Part shown: one piece after another, positions 1 through 11,100 of the stretch
Position numbering within the stretch: position 1 is the stretch's first letter
Layout: each line of letters starts with the position of its first letter
Assembly (NCBI GenBank): GCA_032158295.1
Contig: CM063252.1
Coordinates: forward strand, 9,536,744 to 9,600,743
DNA length: 64,000 bases
DNA from: Pycnopodia helianthoides
Lineage: Eukaryota; Echinodermata; Asteroidea; Forcipulatida; Asteriidae
Direction of reading: 5' to 3'
Notes under the pieces: generated by a model
Told to the model about the DNA's origin: nothing
The model's input: the letters and a program-made list of their open reading frames with translations, nothing else
Database searches by the model: none
Translations under genes and position numbers: made by a program

Positions 1-1087
1 AGCATAAAATCTTATATTTTATGGAGATTGCACTGTCTAATTCTTATAAACTTTTGATATGATGAACGGGGGCACATCTAAAAACTTGTCCAGCTTTTAC
101 TTTCATAACTGTTGGTTTTATGTGGAAATTATGATACAAAATGTCAACTTTCCCATAGGACCAGTGTAGTATCTTGCCTGCCAGAATACTCCAAGAATGT
201 ACAAGGTCACACTTATTGTAAACAACGTTCACATGGTCTATATTTTGCGTTGTTGTGAACGGCTGAGTGTGTGACAAGGATAATGGAAACCCGTTTACCT
301 GATTGTCATTAGAGAACTATCCGGTTTATCAATAAATATCCGCGCCCCTGACGGATATCCGGATAGTTCAAAAACGGTATCCGCGGTTTCGGTTATCAAA
401 AGCTATCCGCTAATAACCGGATATCCGAATAATCCGCCCAGGCCTAACTGCAGTGCCTGTAGTGGTCAGGGCACATATATCTCTTCAAAACTTTCTTATT
501 TCGTTTGACAGCCTGCCTTTCAATATGTACAATTTACTATGACTACTGAGAGAGAAAACTATGTACAAATTGGGAGATTTTAACTTAATACACCTATCAA
601 TTGTATTCCCACTATATGATCCCCGGGGAGGGTGCATCACTGTCCATATGTGAGTCGGATTTGCGTGTCCAAAGAAATAATTCAACCTTTACGTACGAGT
701 TTCCCGGCATAGGCCTACATGCTGAAAATACATTGCACTTGTATGCACGAGGCGAGGTTGTACCACTTGATTTTCAAGATGTTCGGTTCCCAACGCATTA
801 GCTATCAAACGCACAGAAAAAAAAGAGAGGCCTGAGGAGAGCCAGTCTACTAAATAACGCATTCTTGTATCCATGACTCGACGAGCAATCCCGCTCTATT
901 TCGAGAGACATAATATACCACGGGGCCGAGGTTGACAAAACCGCCGTGCCACGAATTACATGTGCCTTGCTATTGGGAAATAAACGGCCGTCTGAGCTGG
1001 TATGTGCTGATCGTTGACTTTCAGGCAGTAAATTCCTGACCCTCAAGCAACATAAATTTTAACAAATACCAACATCATTTTACACAG
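1..1087. other. Intergenic, no gene seen
   Basis: No coding region is recognisable. Positions 119-210 match 26011-26104 (shared motifs GGAAATTATGA, CCAGTGTAGTAT, TTGCCTGCCAGAA, GTACAAGGTCAC), so this is a dispersed repeat. Positions 305-435 are rich in short inverted TATCCGGATA-type words, as in an old foldback element. The short open frames have no domain-like composition. Confidence 0.5.
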
Positions 1088-1740
1088 GCGAGGAGTAGCC
1101 TTGATTGCAAGGCTGTGTTTAAAAATGTGCATAACCACAGCCGCACGAATGCGATGCCCGAATGCAATGCAACTCCTGTTCAGGTCCCCCCGACTGTCTT
1201 TAAACAGCACACCACGCTCTCACCCAAGGAAGCACACAAACGCTCGTTTCCACAGTCCCCACACACACCGCTATTGTCCACACACCGCTATTGCCCACAA
1301 TCCTAGCCCGTGAGCCGTCAGGCTCGCAGCCTTGACGATCTTGTACACTTCCGGGTCTTGCGGTTATGGTATTTGCATATCCACTCACCCCCCCCCCCAT
1401 TTTCCACGGATTTGCGAAGAAAAACAATGAAACACATAAGACCCGGAAGTGTACAAGATCGTCAAGGCTGTGTGCCTGAGGGCTCACGGGCTAGGATTGT
1501 GGGCGATAGCGGTGTGTGGAATAGCGGTGTGTGTGTGTGGGGCTGCGTACATTACATCATAGAGGCGCTGTGTGTGTGTGCATGGTGAGAGTGCGGTGTA
1601 CTATTTTTTTTGAGTCAGTCGGGGGACTGGGGTTGTATCGCATTCGGGCGGCTGAGGTTTTAGTATCCTTGCTCTATGGTTTTAGCTAGAGTACTTGTCT
1701 ACACAGCCTTGATATCAAGGCTAGCGAGGAGGGGTAGACG
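1088..1740. mobile_element. Foldback (inverted-repeat) element, about 650 bp
   Basis: The left end GAGGAGTAGCCTTGAT..CAAGGCTGTG is mirrored by CACAGCCTTGAT..CAAGGCTAGCGAGGAG at the right end. Inner arms also mirror each other: CTTGACGATCTTGTACACTT near 1332 against AAGTGTACAAGATCGTCAAG near 1450. The arms meet around 1360-1440. There is no transposase frame. The internal CACACAC-rich stretches explain the Pro/His-rich open frames. Non-autonomous DNA element, family not identified. Confidence 0.65.
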
Positions 1741-1975
1741 GTAATGGTTCATCACAGGCGCATTAATGGATTCTCCACCAAATAAACAAAATACATATGA
1801 AAATGGACATCGATGGACCGTGACGTACCTCGACGCACCACTAAAAGATTTTTTGACTGAATACTATTGGATTTTGACGTACCACTGGTCATTTTTTGGA
1901 CAGACATGACACACCCTCCCCGGGGGTCTATGAGTGCGCATTAAATCATTCTAAACATGACAGATGTCAGTCACT

Positions 1976-2336
1976 TCATACTTGGCCACTTCGTACCGTG
2001 GTCACTTCGTACCTTGGTCACTTCGTACCTTGGTCACTTCGTACCTTGGTCACTTCGTACCTTGGTCACTTCGTACCTTGGTCACTTCATACCTTGGTCA
2101 CTTCGTACCTTGGTCACTTCGTACCTTGGTCACTTCGTACCTTGGTCACTTCGTACCTTGGTCACTTCGTACCTTGGTCACTTCGTACCTTGGTCACTTC
2201 GTACCTTGGTCACTTCGTACCGTGGTCACTTCGTACCTTGGTCACTTCGTACCTTGGTCACTTCGTACCTTGGTCACTTCGTACCTTGGTCACTTCGTAC
2301 CTTGGTCACCTCGTACCATTAGCCGAGTCACTTCGT
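1976..2336. repeat. 16-bp minisatellite, about 22 copies
   Basis: The unit is CTTCGTACCTTGGTCA, highly homogeneous, with rare variants (TACCGTGG, TTCATACC). Because 16 is not a multiple of 3 and the unit lacks a stop in any forward frame, all three frames stay open and read the same 16-residue period (LGHFVPWSLRTLVTSY). These long frames are therefore repeat artefacts and not genes. Confidence 0.95.
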
Positions 2337-2860
2337 ACCTTCCGTACTTCTGTACTGTGATGCTGCGGCACTCCACTGTTACACTGTTTTCTCACTACCC
2401 ATCATTCAGGCCTGCTACTTTATTTTATAAAAGGGCAAGGACGCCAAGGCGTGTCCTCATTGGTAAAGGGCCCCTCTATGACCTTTTTTACCGTCTTGTA
2501 AGACAGTGTAAGAAGGTATGAAGTGTCTTGTAAGAAGGTACAAAGTGTCTTATGAAAGGTTTGAAGTGTCCAGGGGCCCAGTGTTCTAGCCAGAAAAAAA
2601 TTATAGGGTAGCAGGCCTGGAACTTCGTCTTTGAGAGGGCAAGGCCATTTTCATTTTGCAAAGGGCACTTCCATTGGAAAATCTTACAGTCTATGGGGAA
2701 CTTCTGAAGGGGCACCAAGGCCAAGACCAGGGCAATGGAGGCCATGGCCTCCCTGGCCTCTGTGTAATTCCAGGCCTGGGGTAGGGGCATTTTCATGACA
2801 GTCTAATAACAATGGTGGTGAAATTTTATGGGCTGAAATCTGTGCGATCCCCCTGTATCG
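2337..2860. other. Intergenic, minor repeats
   Basis: Around 2495-2570 there are three degenerate direct repeats of about 25-27 bp built on AGTGTCTTGTAAGAAGGT. The rest (AGGCCTGG-rich) shows no coding signal. Confidence 0.4.
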
Positions 2861-3112
2861 TAAACTTGGGTTTGATCCCTGGCTACACGGCAGTTAACGG
2901 TTGTATGGCTTCTGACTGGAACCCCAAACAAAGATATTGACAAAATAGGGAGACCGCCAATATAGGGCTAGATAGCTCAGTTGGTAGAGCGCCGGTACGT
3001 TAATCCGGAGGTTGTTGGTTCAAATCCCGCTCTAGTCAATTTTTCTTTGTTCAACCCCATACTATTTGAAATGTACCCAGTCAGTTTCCCCTGTGGTTTA
3101 TTACTTGACATT
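2860..3112 (+). mobile_element. tRNA-derived SINE (Asn-like head)
   Basis: Positions 2968-3038 fold like a tRNA: 7-bp acceptor stem GGCTAGA/TCTAGTC, D arm AGCTCAGTTGGTAGAGC (A box), anticodon loop ACGTTAA (GTT, Asn-like) and B box GGTTCAAATCC. The 5' flank from about 2895 (containing CAAAGATATTGACAAAATAG) recurs reversed at 6485-6570. The 3' tail (GTCAGTTTCCC..GTGGTTTATTACTTG) recurs reversed at 15388-15530. Shared flanks make this a SINE rather than a working tRNA gene. The anticodon stem also has a T-T mismatch. Confidence 0.75.
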
Positions 3113-3640
3113 TAATATTTTTAAAGCGTATCGATAGCGTATCGGAGGAATAATAGCGTGTCATTATTTTTCGATAGCGTGTCAGCCCGGCACGCTATTT
3201 AATGCCTGGCTAGAACGCTGTCACGCAGAAAGCCTACATTAATTAAAGTAAAATGAATAATCTTGCCAATTACCTGATTACTTCCTCTAATTCCGACCGA
3301 GTCCAGAGTATTGGCCCTCTTAATGAGGCGAAGGCCTTCAACAGGGGTGAAGCTCCAAGAGTGCTGTATCCACCCATCCCCTCCTTTCCACTAATTACGA
3401 CTGGAAAACACAACCGTTTTTGAGTAATTAAGGTAACAAAACCATTTTAATGAGCGAAAAAGTGGCGGTTTGGTTTCATCTCATCTTTCTCCTCCAGGCC
3501 CAGGGCTCCAGGCCCGGGGCTCCAGGCCCGGGGCTCCAGGGCCCCAGTCTTTTTGCTGTGATTGATCTGTCACAATCTTTAGTGTAGAGCAAGACCACTA
3601 ACTAGAACAATAGTCCAGACGACTAGATTGTAGTAACTTT
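3113..3640. other. Intergenic; small 17-bp tandem repeat
   Basis: Three short copies of CCAGGCCCGGGGCT lie near 3495-3545, and a GATAGCGTGTC motif repeats at 3125-3200. No gene evidence. Confidence 0.45.
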
Positions 3641-4130
3641 GTAATTCTGGTGATGCACAGAAGAGGGCTTGAATGCTTACACTGGACCGCAGGCCCGAGG
3701 CCAGTGCTTTTAGCATCGGGCCAGTAAACTATTGACTGGACTAGTCCGATGGTCTCCTGTTTTTGTTCAAAAGTTGACTTACGGTCTGATTAATATCTTT
3801 CAATTCTGTTGAAACTTTGAAAGTAAACTATTTACTGGACAAATCCGGCAGTGTTGTGTTTTTGTTCAAATGTTGACTTACGGTCTGATGAATATCTTTC
3901 AGTTTTGTTGAGTAGTGAAGAATTCTTACCCGTTGTACAAATGAGATAAAATCTTCTCTCCGTGCCTTTTCAAATTGAAACAGTTCGAACGCTAAACTGT
4001 GTATTTGTTTTTCTTATTTTAATTTTGGTCAATTGTAAAAAACAATTTTGGTCTCAGTCAACATTTTGAGCTTCAAGCCCTGCGGTCTTGTGGATTTCCC
4101 AGGCAAATTCAAGCTCTGACAGAGTCTGTA
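3640..4130. repeat. Dispersed repeat with internal duplication
   Basis: A block of about 125 bp (CAGTAAACTATT..CTGGAC..TTGACTTACGGTCTGAT) occurs twice in tandem at about 3720-3910. The whole segment resembles 8926-9345 (shared ACTGGACCGCAG, GGCCAGTAAA, GACAAATGAGAT). No coding capacity. Confidence 0.55.
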
Positions 4131-5019
4131 AAATCCCTGAACTCTCAAAATTTCTGTTGACTTACAACGAGGGGCTTGTTTGTGATACTCAGTAATTCTC
4201 ATGGCATTCTTGAGATAAATCTAAAAAGAATTAATTGTTACTCCATCCCGTACATGTACATGTTATGGTGAAGTAAATTGATTAAAATAAAAAAAATGTA
4301 ATGGCGTAATGAATGGTAATTTTTAACATAATTTATTTTTAACTTGTAATTTTTAATGTATTCATAACTTAATTGATGTAAAGGTTGAAATGAATTTCCC
4401 GTTTGGGATAAAAAAATGTAGATTGAATGAGTTAACCCCTCACTACATGCCAGCAGTCTCTTGTTGCAACCATCCCATGCAATTGGCTGGTCCCCCGCAA
4501 AGTTGAAGATCTCTGGATACCAGCTATAGTTGGGCCATCCCCAAATATCACTGTAACACGTAGGTTGGGACCAAAGATTATAGAGTGCCAAAAGGCCCAA
4601 GATTGGGGAACTGGAGCTCCTTCGATTGTTGAAACGTAAAATACGCACGGGTGTCATCTCAGCAAGCAAACGCTTTCTTATATCAATGATAGCAATGGTC
4701 ACTGTCTGCACTTATCTATTGTTGCATCAAAAGAGTTGCTTGCTGAAATGGCGTCCAGTGCACAGTTCACACTCTTACATGTAGCCGGAGTTCCCCGATC
4801 GATCTTGCGCCTTCGGCGCTCTATAATCTTTTACCGGGACCAGTCCCAACTACAGTTAGGACGATTCTAGAGTTGGGCAGAACACCTCCAGAAGTAATAG
4901 ACCTGATCAGGGAGCAAGATGTATAATTATGACGACTTTCTTATCAATAAGGCCCATACGGAGCAAGTGGACTGATCTCATTTGGTTTCTTTGTTTTATT
5001 TGTCCGATTGGTTTTTCAG
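4131..5019. other. Presumed CHMP2B intron 1 or upstream region; first exon not found
   Basis: The CHMP2B exon at 5020 needs an upstream exon giving about 12 residues plus one base. I searched 1-5019 for an ATG followed by a lysine-rich peptide and a GT donor in the right phase and found none. A 157-codon minus-strand frame (4238-4711) and a plus-strand frame ending near 4924 show no recognised domain. Confidence 0.35.
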
Positions 5020-5111
5020 AAGTGATGAGGCAAGTTGACAGGGATCTGAAGAATACACAGCGAGGCTTGGACAGAGACAGAGCCAAGCTGGAAAGAGAGG
5101 AACAAAAAATT
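5020..5111 (+). CDS. CHMP2B: CHMP2B exon (second coding exon)
   Basis: The acceptor is TTTTTCAG. The exon starts with two bases completing a codon (Glu or Asp expected), then reads VMRQVDRDLK..LEREEQKI. The donor is GTTAGT. It is 92 nt long (2 + 90). The alignment to human CHMP2B DVIKEQNRELRGTQRAI is clear. Confidence 0.88.
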
Positions 5112-8100
5112 GTTAGTAATTTACTGCTTTTAAAAATTAATCTGTACAGGCACGAATCTTCTTCTTACGTCTCCTATAGATAGGTTGCAGTATGACGTAA
5201 ATCGGCCATCTTTACGGGCAGTTTAGGACAAACAGTCGTGCGTTTCGTGTGAGAACGGCGTGCAACACGCGCGCATTTCACGAAACTCATTGCAGGATGG
5301 GTCAGTGAACAACGCGGCTGCGTTAATAAGTTGAGCGTTTGACGCACCTGCAAGCCAAAATGCAATTTGCCCGTAAAGATGGCGTCTACTGGGAACTATC
5401 TACTGTCTGAACATTCAATATTATCCACTGTGGTTTTAAATGATAGGTTAACTACATGTAGAATGACAACCTGCAATTACGGTCGACCTTTGTCACTCTG
5501 CTGCTGTAGTCTTTGTTAGGTTCCCTGTATACCAAATGGCAAAAATAGTTCTAATTCTCATGTCTCTAAAGGGTGCCAGACTATTTTTCCTGCCAGCCTC
5601 GGTTTGACCACACTTGTATGGAAAAGAAACATGATGGCAGAAAAAATATTTTTTTAAAACCTGAAAAAATGTGTGCTCTGAGAGTATTTGTACTGGTATG
5701 AACTGTATAATTAGTCAACTTTCCCATTGAAACATATTTGAAGTTTCTTCTAAATAAAATTTATTCCTGAACAACAATTTTCTTGGTCCAAGCTGAAGAT
5801 TCTGACACTGCTATTTTGACATACATGTATATCTTAGCGCACACATCCCAGTAGCTAGATCAAGGCGCTTTATACAACATTATTATCCCTGTTCATGTGT
5901 GGTTTTCCTTTACATCGTGAACTAACACGGTCGGCCATTTTAACCACGCAATTTCGAGGCATATTTGTGTGGATCATTGTATTCTACTTTTAAAACATCT
6001 TTCTAACCATACATGTATGCATTTTATAACAAACGGTTACAAATGCTTTTTTACAGACCAACTCGCCCGATTCAAGGCAACGTGTACCTTTAACTAATTG
6101 CTTAGTGATTTCAAGTTAACCATCCTTACTTTGAGAACCATTGTTCATTTACATTTTATGTTTTTCATCACAGACACTCGAAATAAAAAAAGCTGCCAAA
6201 CAAGGTAACAAACAGGTAAGTACATTGTGAAGACCCTTTGATGAAATAGTATGTATGTGTACCTGGACCCAATTTCATGGCTCTGCTTACCGTAAGCAAA
6301 GAATCAACATTTACGGAAACAGGGAATTACGTCACAGGTTAGCAGGAAATCTTTTGCTTGTGTGCTTGCGTACTTCACGTTACTGGGCATTCTTCGCTTA
6401 CACAGCTAGCGCAGAAAATCAGTGCTTGCACAGTAAGCGGAGAATGCTGATCACAAGCGCAGATTTCGGCGGTGAGCAGAGCCAACTGAGCTACCTAGCC
6501 CTATGTTGGCGGTCTCCCTATTTTGTCAGTATCTTTGTTCAGGGGTACCAATCAGAAACCATTCAACCTTAAACTGCCGTATAGCTAGGTATTACAGTAA
6601 TTATCAATATTGGACGGGCGCCTGTCCAGTTTTGGAGTGTCTCGGCAGTACATACATGGTAAACTAATGGATGACATGTGACATGTGTTGCACCAATGAA
6701 ACGACACTTGGATGTGTGTGTTTGGTAATTAACATTGAACATATAAAAAATGTTTGTACCTTAAATACTCTTTTGTAAAATACCAAAGATTTTGTGTGGA
6801 ATACCCCAACTCTTTGTGAAATACCCCAACTCTTTGTGAAATACCCCAACTTTTTGTGAAATGCCCCAACTTTTTGTGAAATGCCCCAACTTTTTGTAAA
6901 ATACCCAAACTTTTTGTGTTTACAAGTACAGGCTGCCACAGTTCTAGCCAAACAGTTAGTCAACCTCAGGAAGCAAAAGACAAGAATGTATGGAGCCAGT
7001 GCCAGGGTGTCGTCCGTCAATACACAGGCAAAGGTATGCAATGTGGGACTATAGGCCAGAGTGTAGACATGGACTTGCCCACCGGACTCAAGCTCTGGTG
7101 TTTTTTTCATCAGCAGAGTGTGGGTTCAAGTCCCGGTCTTGACATGGCGTGTCGTGGCCCAGCGGTTAAGGGCACCGGACTCAAGCTCTGGTGTTTCTGA
7201 TCAGCAGAGTGATGGTTCGAGTCCCGGTCGTGACACTTCTGTCCTTAAGCAAGACACTTAAAGGAACACGTTGCCTTCAAATCTCATGAAATTTTACTGT
7301 TTCGAGGTGTTCCTTATACTTATTAAGAGTTGTTCTTGCAATAAAACACCTTTAATGTGTTATAATTAGTGAATGGTAATTAAAAAACCAAACATTGACC
7401 TCTGACCCCCGAGACATGTCCCGCGAAACGTATACAATTTTCAAGCCGTCAATACGATCGTCAATGCAATAACAGTAACGGGTACCAGACCTTCTTACAC
7501 CACACAAAGCATCGGTATTACTAGGTTGGCCCCGCTAAAATCATACATTGTACGAGAACCCTGTCTTCGCGTCGTCTACTGCAGCATGCAGGGGAGGTCT
7601 GTGGGTGGTATGGCCGCGGGGTTTTGCTGCTGCTGGTACGTCCCTGGACGCCCGGACGGACCGAGACGTGGGGACTTGCTACTTAATTATTTAACGTATG
7701 TTTTTTCTTTCTTTTTTTCATTCATTTATTAACTGGATATTTATTGGAATACAATAAACAGATGGTAATCGTAACATTTTTAATAAAATAATTGCTTAGT
7801 CGTAGTTCAACAGCTGCGACTGGAAATAAGACTAATAGCATTTGTCTGCCATTTATGGGAGTCAAAATCTTGACTCCCTTAAATGGCGGAGTGTTTTGTT
7901 TCGCGTAAGTTAACAAAATCGAAGCATTTCTAAGGCACGTTTGTGTGGATCATTATATTCTACTTTTTAAACATCTTTCCGACCGTGCTCATTATACATC
8001 AACACTTTTTATAGCCCAAAAGCGCCCAAAAGCGCCCACCCGAAGGCAACGTGTTCCTTTAACTGTTCCTTCTTCGGTAAAGCCGTAGGTTCTGTGTGTT

Positions 8101-11100
8101 GTGTAACGCACCTAAAAGAACCCAGTACAACTGTATGTCCAATTGTATGTTTGTCCTCTTCTCTTCTCTATATCTTGTCTGTCAATAGGTTACGATTCGA
8201 AAGCCATGCTTCACCCAAACTTAACTGTATTCCAGTGGTCTAACCTTACCATTCATAACTGTACCACCATAAAGTATGTTTGTGTTTGTTGAGAGAAAAT
8301 ATAAATATAAATATGAATAGTAAACTTGCGGGTACAACCATGGGTAAAATGTCTCTTTTGAAGGAGTGGTGGCTCTGAAAAGAGCTGGTTTGGTCTCGAC
8401 GTTTCGAACAGTATACTCTGCTCGTCTTCAGGAGAATGCTGGAGTACTGGTGGTGTTAGAGCTTATGTATGGCTGGAGGGATGCACTTTTGGGCGGGAAG
8501 GGTCCAAGCTGTTCTTGTCCGGTGAAGCGTGTGGGTTGGTTGCTGGCTGGATGTGTGTGCGTTGGAGTGTGTCAGTGTTGTGGTGAGCTGCTGCTGGAAG
8601 TGAGGGCTTGAGAAGTGGTGACCAGATGTCGTTGATGAAGAATCCGATGTCTTGTGGAACTGTGTTGTGAGCCTTGATCTCAATATGTTTGTTGTTATAC
8701 CACGGCAGTTGATGTGCTATAAACCGAAATGACAGCCTGAAAATAAATTTCATTTTAGGAATCTTGCACGAGGCCCTTGGTCAATGTAGATGTCACTACA
8801 TATTGAATATCCTCCCATCTCCAGCAGGACATTTGTAAATAGCACCACTTCAGGACCCTTTTGATTTATGAGTCTTTTATTGTTTCTGTTAGGCATCTTT
8901 GAATTATGTACATCAGGGTTCAAATTTTACAGTGGACCGCAGTAGACTCAAGGCCAGTGAGTTTTGGCGTCGGGCCAGTAAAGTCTGGACCGGACAAGTC
9001 TGGCTGTCTTGTGTATTTCAATTGAATAATAATACCTCACTGTGTAATATCTTGAATATATGAAATCAATGATGTTGAAATGTTGACTTTGATTCTGATA
9101 ATATGTCTTTCAATTATGTTGAGTGTCTTTAAGTAGACCTATGTACTGTACCCATAAGACAAATGAGATCAGTCTACTCTTAGTGCTCATTCAAATAAAA
9201 ACAGTTTACATGTGAGACTGTGTAAAAGGTATTTATTTCTCATTTTGATTCTGGTCTTGTGAAAAAGCATTTTCGGTTCAGTAAAAATGTTGAGCCGCAA
9301 GACATGCAGCAATCTTGTGGATTTTCCTCCCAAATTCAAGCCCTTAAAACCAGGGTTTGATTTCACAAAGAGCTAAGATTGATCTTGAGTGTGCGAATAA
9401 ATCTTAGTTGCTAAGCAAAGTGTGATGTCACAGTACAAATCACCACGGATACTGACGACTCATCTTTAGATGTATGCAGGACTCGCCCTTAACACTAGCC
9501 CGGCGTACATTGTCTAGTAAAAAATGCTATGGGCTAGTGAACACCACTTCTCAACTTGCCCTGTGGGCTACTAAAAACTGTGCAACCTACTTGTTTAAAA
9601 TGCTCACTTCTTCCTTTTCAGATGTGAATAATTAATGTACAAAAACTGTTAATCGTTATTGAGTGTGTGAATATAACTTTATTCGATCATTAAACTGGTT
9701 GTGATTGTTAACATTAACACATCAGAACATTACATGTATGGCAATTCCTGTTTAAAATCTGGGCTACTAAAACTTCCTGGGGCAAGTAAAATGCACAGTT
9801 TACTGGCCCGGCGGGCTACTTTACAAAAAGCTTAAGCGCAAGGCCAGGTATGTTAGTGCTTCGTGAAATCAAAGAAGTGTCACTTGTGTTGCATCTCTCC
9901 TGCACCAGGAGGGTCTTTTGTACGTTACAGACATTGGGCACCATACATGGCCTGTATTATTGGGAGTTTCAGTCTTCCGCCAAAACCACCTTTGTTTTCG
10001 CCAAGATTATGGCGAATAATCACTTTGATTATGCATTTATTACATCAGCAGGATTTAAAGCTTTGCATGGTGAAAGTATAACTAAGAGAGGTTTGCGGTA
10101 ACACCATGTTAAAACCTCTCTTTTGAGTAATGTTGGTTCTGAAAAGAGAGGTTTTAACATGGTGTGCCCGCAAACCTCTCTTAGTTATTTGTAACTTGTT
10201 GACCCAATTCACGTCAGGGCTCAAATTCATGACTCTGTTCACAGTGGAATTTTTGCGCTTACAACCCCCAGACTTACATGTATGTGCTTAACTGGGCGCC
10301 GTATGTGCAGAATTCTGCTGTGAAGCAGAGCCATGAATTGGGATTCTTACGTCATCACCCACGATAAATCTGTGATGAGCCATTTCGAACTTTAATTATC
10401 CATTCATCTGCGTGTCGATACATGCATCATTACGTATTGTTTGGTTTCCTTGATTCTGTTTCAGGGAAATGCAAGAGTTTGTCTTTAAACCTTTTCAGTG
10501 GCTGGCCAGCAGGATCAGTTGACTTTTGATTTCGCTAGTCCGTCAGCTTTTTCACTAGTCAATCTTTCAAATGAAATAGGGACGCTGTTCAACACTGAAC
10601 TAGCCAGCAGGACCACTTGGAGTGAATTGTGACTGGTCCTCTGGTGTTTTAGTTTGCATTCGGCCAGCGGACCATTGTTTAAGGAGAACGCTGGAAATGC
10701 CGAGACCTGGGGAAGCTAATCAGCGTACCCAATAAATGACCGTCCCCCAAAAGAACAAAAAACAAATGTGCTTTGTATTGGGACCACAAGGGGACATCTA
10801 CCCAGAATGCACTGTGTTAGTCTAGGCTCGACCCAGAGAAAATAATCAACGCACTTAAAATAGCCACCCCCCCTCCAAAAAAAAAAAGAGTGCTATGTAT
10901 TGGGAATACAATGGGACATCTTCGTAGACTTGCCCTTTATTGTCCGTGGTTTATTTAACCTGTTAAAGTTCTATATTCTACCCCCTTCTCATTCCAGACC
11001 ATGCAGTCAAATAAAGCCATGGCAACAGCTATGGGAACACAACAAAGGTAAGCATTTATTCCCTGTAAAGACGAGGTATACTTTTAGTAAATGTCAAAGA

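Noticed and set aside
1896..2521. Overlapping 121-185-codon frames as a repeat protein gene
   Set aside because: They are read from a 16-bp array in every frame, with no signal peptide or flanking exons.
2968..3038. Functional tRNA-Asn gene
   Set aside because: Flanks are shared with two other copies, so it is a SINE head; it has a stem mismatch and another copy has a changed anticodon.
4238..4711. 157-codon minus-strand frame
   Set aside because: No recognised domain, and the AT-rich tail reads as random sequence. It may be an old element fragment.
4745..4924. Plus-strand frame ending TILELGRTPPEVIDLIREQD then V and a stop, as a possible exon
   Set aside because: No Met or acceptor in frame and no family match; not compatible with the CHMP2B phase.
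6664..7110. 148-codon minus-strand frame with GYFTKSWGISQ repeats
   Set aside because: Comes from the 20-bp minisatellite and lies antisense to a CHMP2B exon.
7145..7236. Functional tRNA-Leu (CAA) gene
   Set aside because: It continues into a SINE body and tail, and a partial second head lies upstream.
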